Source: CAZJUO01 sp964549245 (lineage in GTDB: Bacteria > Patescibacteriota > Patescibacteriia > UBA10025 > JAHIVO01). From it: a stretch of 6,710 nucleotides of DNA. Both the position numbers and the translations under genes were made by a program. Position 1 is the first letter of the stretch. Every line of letters starts with the position of its first letter. This document shows, in pieces, positions 1 to 5,855 of the stretch. Location: positions 1-6,710 of the forward strand of contig CAZJUO010000067.1 of the NCBI GenBank assembly GCA_964549245.1, given 5' to 3'. The notes under the pieces are model-generated. The model made no database searches. It had not been told where the DNA came from and worked only from the letters and a program-made list of their open reading frames with translations.

Positions 1-1257
1 GCTTTGGGCCAGCTAATTATGGCTACTGCAGTAAATAAGACTGGCATTCCGGCGCGAGTGTATAATTTAGACGTTACGGATTGGCAGACGGCAAAAAAGG
101 ATATTTTGAAATTCGTGCCTTCTCATGAACGAACATTAGTTGCATTTACTTTAGTAGCTGGCAATGTTGATGTTTCTTTGCGGCTGACTCGTTGGTTTAA
201 AGATGAAATAGACGCTGCGGTGATTGTTGGCGGTCCAGAAATTACTACCCAAACGGCTGATTACTATGCTTCCATGGAATGTATTGATGGGGTGATTGTC
301 GGTAACGCGGCTAATTGCATTTCAGAGTTAGCGGTAAACGGTTTAGCCCAGAAAAAGATACGGCACCTATCACCGCAAATCAATTTTGGTAGCATCGAAG
401 TTGATTACCGCTTGCTTTTTGGTTTGTCCAACGATCACGGCGGAGTTAGCTATATTTGGGGCGGTGACTGCCACTTGCACAGCAAACGATGTTATTTTTG
501 CGCCCGGCAGTCACGCGGTTTCGGTTTTCGGGATCCGCATACGGTTTGGAAAGAACTGCTTACGCCGTATCATTCTGGCCTGAACTATTTTTACAATACC
601 GCTGATTCCGTAGCAGTATTTCCGGAGAAGTTTAAGAAGTTTGTGCGGGCCAGGCCAAGCGAATTGGAGAATACAGTTCATAAAGTGTTCATCAATGCAA
701 CGCAAGTAACTGAAAATTTGGCCGAATATTTGTCGCGTCTTAATGCCCTTGCCGCAGTAGGCATCGAGTCATTGTCCAATCTGTCCGGTGCGAGTAAGGG
801 TACTACGACCGATAACGATAACATGAAAGCTATACGGACATTAGCTAAGCATAAGGTTAAGATGCTTCTGACGTTTGTTCTGGGTTTGCCTGGTGAAACG
901 CATAATTCTTTAAGGCAGAACACTGGTCGGTTATTGGAAGTAGTTGAGGAGTATTATAAAAGCATTTATATGGTAACGGTATCTCCCTTGCTTATTACTA
1001 TAGGGTCGCGTGCTTTTGATGAAATGGAAAAAAGTATGAAATTGCCGCAGTCTACGGGAGGAGCTTATTATGATCCTTTGTTGCTTTCTCGACTATATCT
1101 TGATCGTTATTGCGGTGTAGATAGGGCAGCTGTGGTCAGCAATATCCGTGAACTTTATCAGTTAGTAAAAAGTAAATATCCTGATTTAGAATTTGATTCT
1201 AAAGGCATAAGCAAACTAGAGAAAAATGATATCGAACGTCAAACGGATCTTCATTAA
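1..1257 (+). CDS. B12-binding-type radical SAM protein, 5' end cut off
   Basis: The reading frame is open from base 1 and there is no stop before it, so the N-terminus lies outside the window. A TTG at base 4 is unlikely to be the true start. Counting codons from base 1, residues 1-120 look like a Rossmann cobalamin-binding domain (hydrophobic strands, VIVGGPE, IDGVIVGN), probably missing only a short first strand. The cobalt-ligand DxHxxG motif is not visible. The radical SAM core follows, with C157, C164 and C167 (aromatic residue before the last Cys) as the likely 4Fe-4S ligands. It also has GIESLS at 254-259 and GLPGE at 295-299, both typical of B12-dependent radical SAM enzymes. The CX6CX2C spacing differs from the usual CX3CX2C but recalls the RiPP-maturation radical SAM C-methyltransferases, which also have a longer first gap. 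The substrate is unknown. The class is fairly sure; the reaction (methyl transfer or other) is inference. Confidence 0.85.
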   Translation, partial: ALGQLIMATAVNKTGIPARVYNLDVTDWQTAKKDILKFVPSHERTLVAFTLVAGNVDVSLRLTRWFKDEIDAAVIVGGPEITTQTADYYASMECIDGVIVGNAANCISELAVNGLAQKKIRHLSPQINFGSIEVDYRLLFGLSNDHGGVSYIWGGDCHLHSKRCYFCARQSRGFGFRDPHTVWKELLTPYHSGLNYFYNTADSVAVFPEKFKKFVRARPSELENTVHKVFINATQVTENLAEYLSRLNALAAVGIESLSNLSGASKGTTTDNDNMKAIRTLAKHKVKMLLTFVLGLPGETHNSLRQNTGRLLEVVEEYYKSIYMVTVSPLLITIGSRAFDEMEKSMKLPQSTGGAYYDPLLLSRLYLDRYCGVDRAAVVSNIRELYQLVKSKYPDLEFDSKGISKLEKNDIERQTDLH

Positions 1258-1276
1258 TGAAGATCCGTGTTTTTTT
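1243..1276 (+). terminator. Intrinsic terminator overlapping the stop codon
   Basis: Bases 1243-1268 form a perfect 26-base palindrome (two 13-base arms, centre ATTAAT), followed by G and then seven T (1270-1276). The left arm lies in the last codons of the radical SAM gene and the TAA stop sits at the centre of the hairpin. This is a standard Rho-independent layout on the + strand. On the - strand there is no T-run after the stem, so it works in one direction only. Confidence 0.9.
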
Positions 1277-1281
1277 ATAAT

Positions 1282-1323
1282 AAAAAACCCCGTTTATTTT
1301 GTGTAGTTTATATAAACAGGGTT
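1282..1323 (-). terminator. Intrinsic terminator for the activator gene
   Basis: Read on the - strand, bases 1323-1312 (AACCCTGTTTAT) pair with 1297-1286 (ATAAACGGGGTT) with one mismatch (1291 against 1318). The stem is followed by a run of T, given by the A-run at 1282-1287. It lies 17 bases beyond the activator stop codon. The shorter palindrome GTTTATATAAAC (1306-1317) could compete with this fold. Together with the preceding hairpin it separates two convergent genes. Confidence 0.8.
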
Positions 1324-1339
1324 GGGTATAATACATTTA

Positions 1340-2275
1340 CTATTCATCCACTACATTCCGAATGGTACGAGTGGTGACACCCAGGATTTTGGCCGCCTTG
1401 GTTTGGCTTCCATGGCAGGCCTCAAGGACCTGCTTGATATAATCAGCCTTCATTTCTTTGAGTGGTTTTAGCTTGAGTCGAGGCTTGGCAGGGGCGCCGT
1501 TTAACTGGTAGGGAACGTGTTTGATGCAGAAATTGTTAGTTTTAGAAAAAGCCAGATGAAGGGCTAGTTTTTGGATGCCGCGATAGTTGCCCTGGAGTTT
1601 TTCTTTGACATAATTGATGAGGCCGTCTGAAACAGACAGTTTGGAAATAGTGCTATTGGGAGTTTCATAGTTCCGCCTGCAGTTAATAACTTCTTTGATA
1701 ATGATATTCCGCAGAAAAGTGATCGGTAAGCCATTAAGGTCAGGTAGGGCAATCTCAAAACCTCTGGACAGGCGGAAATACAGATCTTGCCGGAACGAAC
1801 CGTTTGCCTCTTGGGGATTGATAGCTTTGTTGGTGGTAGCGATAATTCTAACATCAAGCTCTTGCTCCGCATTTTGACCGATTTTTCGGATCTTTTTTGT
1901 TTCCAAAAAGTCCAGCAGGGTGATTTGGGATTCTGGCCGCAATTCAGAAACTTCCTCGAGAATTACCGTTCCCTTATTGCACGCTTCGAATAATCCAACT
2001 CTATCATTCAGGGCCCCGGTGAAAGCGCCTTTGACATGCCCAAAGATTTCGCTTTCGAAGAGCGAATCAGACAGCCCCGAAAGGTTGAGCAAACGCATTT
2101 CGCCGGAGCGGCCACTAGCCTCGTGGATCAAGGCGGCTAAAAAGCTTTTTCCAGAACCAGAACTCCCGGTAATCAGTACCGGCATATCAGTTGCCGCGGC
2201 CCAGGAAAGCTTATCGAATTCGGATGGCACAAGATACGGAAAATGCCCCCGAATTTTCAGTATAGTATCATCCAT
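1340..2275 (-). CDS. Sigma-54-type AAA+ transcriptional activator without sensor domain
   Basis: A 311-residue bacterial enhancer-binding protein. These proteins are ATPases that remodel RNA polymerase-sigma-54 at -24/-12 promoters. Visible elements in order are: Walker A GSSGSGKS (37-44), the sigma-54-contacting loop GAFTGA (83-88), Walker B VILEE (104-108), sensor I ATTN (146-149), arginine fingers in FRQDLYFR (R162, R168), a sensor II region GNYRGIQ (229-235), and a Fis-type helix-turn-helix (about 278-309, AAKILGVTTRTI). Only about 20 residues precede the AAA+ domain, so the usual receiver, GAF or PAS input is missing. Control must come from expression level, a partner protein or a ligand of the core. 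Walker B has Glu-Glu where the family has Asp-Glu. The ATG at 2275 is supported by AAAGGAG six bases upstream. Its target genes are unknown; no convincing sigma-54 promoter was seen in the window. It is divergent from the antiporter gene and convergent with the radical SAM gene. Confidence 0.92.
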   Translation of the reverse strand: MDDTILKIRGHFPYLVPSEFDKLSWAAATDMPVLITGSSGSGKSFLAALIHEASGRSGEMRLLNLSGLSDSLFESEIFGHVKGAFTGALNDRVGLFEACNKGTVILEEVSELRPESQITLLDFLETKKIRKIGQNAEQELDVRIIATTNKAINPQEANGSFRQDLYFRLSRGFEIALPDLNGLPITFLRNIIIKEVINCRRNYETPNSTISKLSVSDGLINYVKEKLQGNYRGIQKLALHLAFSKTNNFCIKHVPYQLNGAPAKPRLKLKPLKEMKADYIKQVLEACHGSQTKAAKILGVTTRTIRNVVDE

Positions 2276-2281
2276 GAATAG

Positions 2282-2288
2282 CTCCTTT
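2282..2288 (-). promoter_or_regulatory. Strong ribosome binding site of the activator gene
   Basis: On the - strand the sequence reads AAAGGAG, then six bases, then ATG. It fixes the start at 2275. It is the only textbook Shine-Dalgarno site in the window; none of the other gene starts visible here has one. Confidence 0.85.
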
Positions 2289-2330
2289 ATAGGTACATAA
2301 TATTTTTTACAAAGATCAATTCAGTAGTCC

Positions 2331-2359
2331 AGCTTAGGTTATTTTGCCCATGGTGTCAA
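2331..2359 (-). promoter_or_regulatory. Candidate sigma-70 promoter for the activator gene
   Basis: On the - strand a perfect -35 box TTGACA (2359-2354) is followed after 17 bases by TAAGCT (2336-2331), a poor -10 with 3 of 6 matches. A transcript from here would have a leader of roughly 50 bases before the ATG. A better -10-like TATTAT lies at 2302-2297 but has no -35 and would start transcription almost at the ribosome binding site. The call rests mainly on the perfect -35. Confidence 0.35.
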
Positions 2360-2376
2360 GGTAGGCGCATCTTGGC

Positions 2377-2405
2377 TTGACTATTTTTTCTATGGTTTGT
2401 AATAT
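2377..2405 (+). promoter_or_regulatory. Sigma-70-type promoter for the antiporter gene
   Basis: The -35 box TTGACT (5 of 6 matches) is followed by a 17-base spacer and a -10 box TAATAT (2400-2405; 4 of 6). Transcription would begin near 2412, some 38 bases before the GTG start or 68 before the inner ATG. The -35 lies back to back with the perfect TTGACA on the opposite strand. Confidence 0.6.
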
Positions 2406-2449
2406 AGATATCATATATCCCACGGTAGCGGGGAATCATTCTCGCTGAA

Positions 2450-4054
2450 GTGGATTTTTTTAAAAAGTGTATAAAAAATATGGAACCCGAGGAACTTGCG
2501 CATCTTATTCTTCAATTAGCGGTATTACTGCTGGTAGCCAAATTATTTGGCTTGTTATTCAAAAAATTAAAACAGTCAGAAGTGCTAGGCGAGCTGATTG
2601 CCGGTATGGTTATTGGCCCGTTTGCTTTGGGAGCAGTGGAATTGCCCTGGCTGGGGAAGCTATTTCCTATCGTAGAACATGTCGGGGAACACGTCTCTAC
2701 CCTGCCAATTTCTTCTGAACTGTACTTTTTTGGCCAAATTGGGGCTGTTTTACTGTTATTTTTAGTTGGTTTGGAAACTGACGCCAAGATGTTTATGAAA
2801 TATGGGCTGAAATCGCTGGGTATTGCTATCGGCGGCGTGGTGCTGCCGTTTATCCTGGGTGCCTGGGGCACTATGGCTTTTGGTTTTGCTGATTCGCTAA
2901 CCGACGGTCCGGCTTTATTCATGGGGGCCATCATGGTAGCCACTTCGGTAGGGATTACCGCCCGGGTTTTATCAGATATGTACAAATTGGACACACGGGA
3001 AGGCGTTTCTATCTTGGCCGCGGCGGTTATTGATGATGTCTTGGGGATTTTGGTATTAGCCCTAGTTATTTCTTTGGCAGGTGGCAGTGGCGACGGGATT
3101 TCGTGGGGAGCACTGGGCACTATCGGCTTGAAAGCTCTAGGCTTTATTGGCGGTTTGACCTTGCTGGGCTTTTTGTTCGGAAAACGGTTATCCAAGCTGT
3201 TACTGCGATTGGACGGCAAGAGTTACGCGGCCATCGCCGCGGCGATATGCTTCATCATCGCTGGTGTGGCGGAAATGTTTGGTTTAGCTACTATTATCGG
3301 AGCTTACTTGGCCGGTATTTTGCTGTCTGTCACAAAATTAGGCAAAGAGTTGGAAGAAAAACTAGCCGGCGCTTCACATATTATCGTGCCGGTGTTTTTT
3401 GCCATAATGGGCACGTTGGTTGATTTCAAAGCTATGGGCGCAGTATTGGTGTTTGGTTTAGTGATTTCGGTGTTTGCTATCATCGGCAAGGTTATTGGTT
3501 CTGGTTTACCAGCACTTGCTTCTGGCTTTAATTTTCTTGGTTCAGCGCGGATCGGCATCGGCATGCTGCCCCGCGGGGAAGTAGCTTTGATTGTGGCCGG
3601 TATCGGCTTGTCAGCCGGGTTGATCAGCAATGAAATATTTGGCGTCTCAATTATGATGACGGTTATTACCACGGTTATGGCTCCAATAATTTTAGTTCCC
3701 TTGTTTAAGAATCCCAAATCGGGTACACGCAAGCAGGAAGAAAAGAAAGTGGAAATTATTGAGCCGTATAAGACGTTTACCGCCTCATACCATATGCTGG
3801 CGGCACTGCGTGATTTTTTGATTGAGTCATTCCAAAGCCGCGGCTATGAAGTACTGCGGGACGATCGGGTGCGGGGCATTACCGAAATCGAGCATAGCCA
3901 AAATGAAAATAAATTATTAACTTTGAAAAGAGACAAGGACGCTTTAACCATTGACTGCAGCCAAGAGTGTGTGGGCGATGTCGATCTGACTGTCACTGAA
4001 GCTATTGCCCATTTTGATACAGCGGTGAGCAGTCTCAAGACGGTGGTTTCATAA
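2450..4054 (+). CDS. CPA2-family Na+(K+)/H+ antiporter with unknown cytosolic tail
   Basis: A membrane protein of up to 534 residues that should exchange a monovalent cation for protons and so set internal pH and salt. Residues 1 to about 418 hold roughly 12-13 hydrophobic segments. Family landmarks are VLGELIAGMVIGP near the first helices, FLVGLETD (104-111), ATSVGITAR (164-172), the paired acidic residues D195-D196 in VIDDVLGI, FFAIMGTLVDF, and PRGE (374-377). The Asp-Asp pair is the ion-binding signature of electrogenic members of this family. The tail from about 420 to 534 begins with a charged KQEEKKVE linker and contains YHMLAALRDFLIESFQSRGY. It is not a TrkA-N or USP domain that I can recognise. 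The start is uncertain: GTG at 2450 has only a distant GGGGAA, and ATG at 2480 (Met11) has no ribosome binding site but would give a more usual N-terminus. The gene is monocistronic, between its own promoter and a terminator. Cation specificity cannot be read from sequence. Confidence 0.92.
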   Translation: MDFFKKCIKNMEPEELAHLILQLAVLLLVAKLFGLLFKKLKQSEVLGELIAGMVIGPFALGAVELPWLGKLFPIVEHVGEHVSTLPISSELYFFGQIGAVLLLFLVGLETDAKMFMKYGLKSLGIAIGGVVLPFILGAWGTMAFGFADSLTDGPALFMGAIMVATSVGITARVLSDMYKLDTREGVSILAAAVIDDVLGILVLALVISLAGGSGDGISWGALGTIGLKALGFIGGLTLLGFLFGKRLSKLLLRLDGKSYAAIAAAICFIIAGVAEMFGLATIIGAYLAGILLSVTKLGKELEEKLAGASHIIVPVFFAIMGTLVDFKAMGAVLVFGLVISVFAIIGKVIGSGLPALASGFNFLGSARIGIGMLPRGEVALIVAGIGLSAGLISNEIFGVSIMMTVITTVMAPIILVPLFKNPKSGTRKQEEKKVEIIEPYKTFTASYHMLAALRDFLIESFQSRGYEVLRDDRVRGITEIEHSQNENKLLTLKRDKDALTIDCSQECVGDVDLTVTEAIAHFDTAVSSLKTVVS

Positions 4055-4061
4055 TTTATAG

Positions 4062-4081
4062 TATTTGCCCTTTTGCAAATA
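4062..4081. repeat. Small inverted repeat after the antiporter gene
   Basis: TATTTGC and GCAAATA are perfect complementary arms of seven bases around the loop CCTTTT, eight bases after the stop codon. No T-run follows, so it is not a terminator alone. It may protect the 3' end of the transcript ahead of the stronger hairpin, or be chance in A+T-rich DNA. Confidence 0.45.
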
Positions 4082-4096
4082 TATAAAAATAAAAAG

Positions 4097-4132
4097 AAAA
4101 GCCGCTATACAAAATATTGATGGCGGCTTTTT
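4097..4132 (+). terminator. Bidirectional intrinsic terminator after the antiporter
   Basis: AAAAGCCGC (4097-4105) pairs with GCGGCTTTT (4123-4131); T4106-G4122, A4107-T4121 and T4108-A4120 extend the stem towards the loop. A run of five T ends at 4132. The A-run on the left side makes it a plausible terminator on the opposite strand as well, although no leftward gene arrives here. Confidence 0.88.
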
Positions 4133-4157
4133 CAATAACCACGTTTTTTGATATAAT
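4129..4157 (+). promoter_or_regulatory. Extended -10 promoter for the ruvA operon
   Basis: TGATATAAT (4149-4157) is a perfect extended -10 element. Seventeen bases upstream is TTTTCA (4129-4134), a 4-of-6 match to the -35 box that lies inside the T-run of the preceding terminator. Transcription should begin near 4164, giving a leader of about 24 bases before the ruvA ATG. Confidence 0.8.
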
Positions 4158-4187
4158 AGTGGTACTAATTTATTTAATTAATGTTTC

Positions 4188-4766
4188 ATGATTGCCCATA
4201 TTACCGGGACTATACAGGAGGTTACCGAAAATTCATTGGTCATCGATGTGCAGGGGGTAGGCTATGAAGTGGCTACGGCGCCGATTTTGCTAGAGAAGTC
4301 AAAGCCCAACCAGAAAATATCATTGTTTGTTTATCTTTATATGCGGGAAAATGCTATCGAGCTATACGGCTTCCGTTTACTAGAAGAAAAAACTTTTTTT
4401 AAGCAATTAATAAGCGTCAGCGGCATTGGCCCGAAGTCCGCCTTGATGGTGCTGTCGCTGACTTCGCTGGTGGAATTGAAAAAGGCTATTGTCCACGGCG
4501 ACGCCTCTCTGCTAACCAAGGTTTCTGGCATTGGTAAAAAAACAGCCGAACGCCTGGTGGTGGAGCTGAAGAGCAAACTAGAAAAAAGCGATTCAGATAC
4601 TTTGGGCGCTTCCGCTGACATTGAGGGAGACAGCCAAGCTATTGACGGGTTGGTGGCGCTGGGCTATTCACTGAAAGAAGCCAGGGAAGCCATACAGCAG
4701 GTCAGCCCAGATATAAAAGGCGCCCAGCAGCGGATTGGAGCCGCCTTGAAACTGCTCGGTAAATAA
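4188..4766 (+). CDS. ruvA: Holliday junction branch migration protein RuvA
   Basis: RuvA binds four-way DNA junctions as a tetramer and seats the RuvB motor; with RuvC it resolves recombination intermediates. The protein has 192 residues against about 203 in E. coli. The N-terminal OB-fold domain (1-63) carries the typical IDVQGVGYEV and ELYGF. Two helix-hairpin-helix motifs follow, VSGIGPKSA (77-85) and VSGIGKKTAERL (112-123), which grip the DNA backbone. A variable acidic linker (about 132-150) leads to the RuvB-binding domain III (150-192, IDGLVALGYSLKEA). The acidic pin of E. coli (E55, D56) appears here as E54-N55, so one charge is missing. The ATG start fits the family MIAxxxG opening. 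No Shine-Dalgarno site precedes it. It is the first gene of the probable ruvA-femAB-nucleotidyltransferase unit. ruvB and ruvC are not in the window. Confidence 0.97.
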   Translation: MIAHITGTIQEVTENSLVIDVQGVGYEVATAPILLEKSKPNQKISLFVYLYMRENAIELYGFRLLEEKTFFKQLISVSGIGPKSALMVLSLTSLVELKKAIVHGDASLLTKVSGIGKKTAERLVVELKSKLEKSDSDTLGASADIEGDSQAIDGLVALGYSLKEAREAIQQVSPDIKGAQQRIGAALKLLGK

Positions 4767-4782
4767 GCAATGAACCAAATAC

Positions 4783-5847
4783 GTGATTGTTCGAGAAATT
4801 AAAAAACAGGAGGAACTGAACAGCTTTGCAGCCTCACTGCCCGTGGGCCAGTTTTTGCAGTCCTGGGAATGGGGGGAGTTTCAAAAAGCAGCCGGACGGA
4901 AAATATTTCGCTTTGGCGTTTTTGATAATAAGCAGTTAGTCGGCAGTGCGTTAGTAGTCCAGCAGTCGTTGCCGTTGGGAAAAAAATATTGGTACTGCCC
5001 GCGAGGACCGGTCATTAATTTCCAATTTCCCCACCCGTCTTTGCCAGAGGCGAAGCCGATGGCGGGCGCGGCAATTACCAATTACCAATTAGTTCTGAAA
5101 ACATTGTTCGGGGCGATTACTAATGAGGCCAAGCGGCAAGGTACGTTATTTATCAAAATAGAGCCACCCGTAGAACGAAACCAACAGCAGAGCATTACCG
5201 CAACACTAGAGCAATACCGGACACGCCAGGTATCGTTTGTCCAACCGCAAGACAGTTGGTATCTTGATGTATCAAAACCCGAAGGCGAATTGCTACAAGC
5301 TATGCACCATAAGACGCGGTATAATATCCGGTTAGCTGAACGCAAGGGAGTTACCGTGCGCCAAGGGAAGTTAGAAAAAGACTTTGCGGCCTTTTGGCGG
5401 TTGAATAAAGCGACGCGGCAGCGGGATCAGTTTACTTCGCATTCGCGTGAGTATTATCATGACATGTGGAAAAGCTTACCGTCTGATTTTTTACAATTGT
5501 ATGTAGCGGAATACCAGCAGAAAATTATCGCGGCCAATATTGTCATTTTTTTTGGTAATACAGCCACCTATTTGCACGGAGCATCAGCGGATGAACAGCG
5601 AAATGTCATGGCTCCGCATTTACTGCAGTGGAGACAGATCCAAGCGGCCAAAAAGCGCGGTTTACGGTATTATGATTTTTGGGGCATTGCGCCGGTTGGG
5701 AGTTCCAAAGAGTCTGATTGGGCCGGTATTACCCGTTTTAAAAAAGGTTTTGGCGGAGAGGCGATTTCATATGTCGGGACCTACGATTTGATTTTACGCA
5801 AAGGGTGGTATACACTGTATAAATTAGCACAAAAAATTAAACACTAG
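4783..5847 (+). CDS. FemAB-family peptidoglycan bridge aminoacyltransferase
   Basis: FemA/FemB/FemX proteins use aminoacyl-tRNA to add amino acids to the stem peptide of lipid II or peptidoglycan, at the inner face of the membrane. This 354-residue protein shows the family pattern of two GNAT-like halves. The first has FLQSWEWGEFQ (24-34) and YCPRGPV. The second has MHHKTRYNIRLAERKGV (around 175-190), YLHGASADEQRNVMAPHLLQW (from about 263) and a C-terminal WAGITRFKKGFGGE block ending in a YVGTYDL stretch. Residues 79-103 look like an extra segment bounded by heptamer repeats. The start GTG lies 16 bases after the ruvA stop and has no Shine-Dalgarno site; the ATG at 4770 is out of frame and soon stops. 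Next to the GlmU-like gene it fits a cell-wall role. Which amino acid is transferred cannot be told, and some FemAB homologues act on other substrates. Confidence 0.9.
   Translation: MIVREIKKQEELNSFAASLPVGQFLQSWEWGEFQKAAGRKIFRFGVFDNKQLVGSALVVQQSLPLGKKYWYCPRGPVINFQFPHPSLPEAKPMAGAAITNYQLVLKTLFGAITNEAKRQGTLFIKIEPPVERNQQQSITATLEQYRTRQVSFVQPQDSWYLDVSKPEGELLQAMHHKTRYNIRLAERKGVTVRQGKLEKDFAAFWRLNKATRQRDQFTSHSREYYHDMWKSLPSDFLQLYVAEYQQKIIAANIVIFFGNTATYLHGASADEQRNVMAPHLLQWRQIQAAKKRGLRYYDFWGIAPVGSSKESDWAGITRFKKGFGGEAISYVGTYDLILRKGWYTLYKLAQKIKH
5017..5091. repeat. Heptamer tandem repeats bounding an in-frame 75-base insert
   Basis: Two copies of AATTTCC (5017-5030) open the segment and CAATTAC, CAATTAC, CAATTA (5072-5091) close it, so both ends follow a period of seven with the consensus AATTWCC. 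Between them is a GC-rich core with a compact hairpin: GCCA (5043-5046) pairs with TGGC (5060-5063) and GGC with GCC around a GAA loop, with facing GA steps in between. The segment encodes residues 79-103 of the FemAB protein (NFQFP...ITNYQL), which look unlike the family sequence on either side. The repeats are read directly; calling it an insert is inference. Confidence 0.6.
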
Positions 5848-5855
5848 CTAGCTAT

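Noticed and set aside
4..6. TTG as the start codon of the radical SAM gene
   Set aside because: The frame is open to the window edge and the cobalamin-binding fold lacks its first strand, so the gene almost certainly begins upstream.
2276..2449. A sigma-54 (-24/-12) promoter in the divergent intergenic region
   Set aside because: TTGGCTTGACTATTTTT on the + strand has the GG but T residues where the -12 GC should be, and TGGACTACTGAATTGA on the - strand is out of register. Both regions are better explained by sigma-70 -35 boxes.
2512..3219. A long antisense reading frame opposite the antiporter gene
   Set aside because: It is rich in Pro, Ser, Lys and Asn with no domain, as expected from the complement of a hydrophobic membrane protein gene.
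4181..4267. A 28-codon reading frame (ATG at 4181) overlapping the ruvA start
   Set aside because: It is out of frame with ruvA, has no ribosome binding site and no recognisable product; the family N-terminus supports 4188.
4770..4802. A ten-codon leader peptide between ruvA and the FemAB gene
   Set aside because: It has no ribosome binding site, no run of one codon and no attenuator hairpin downstream.
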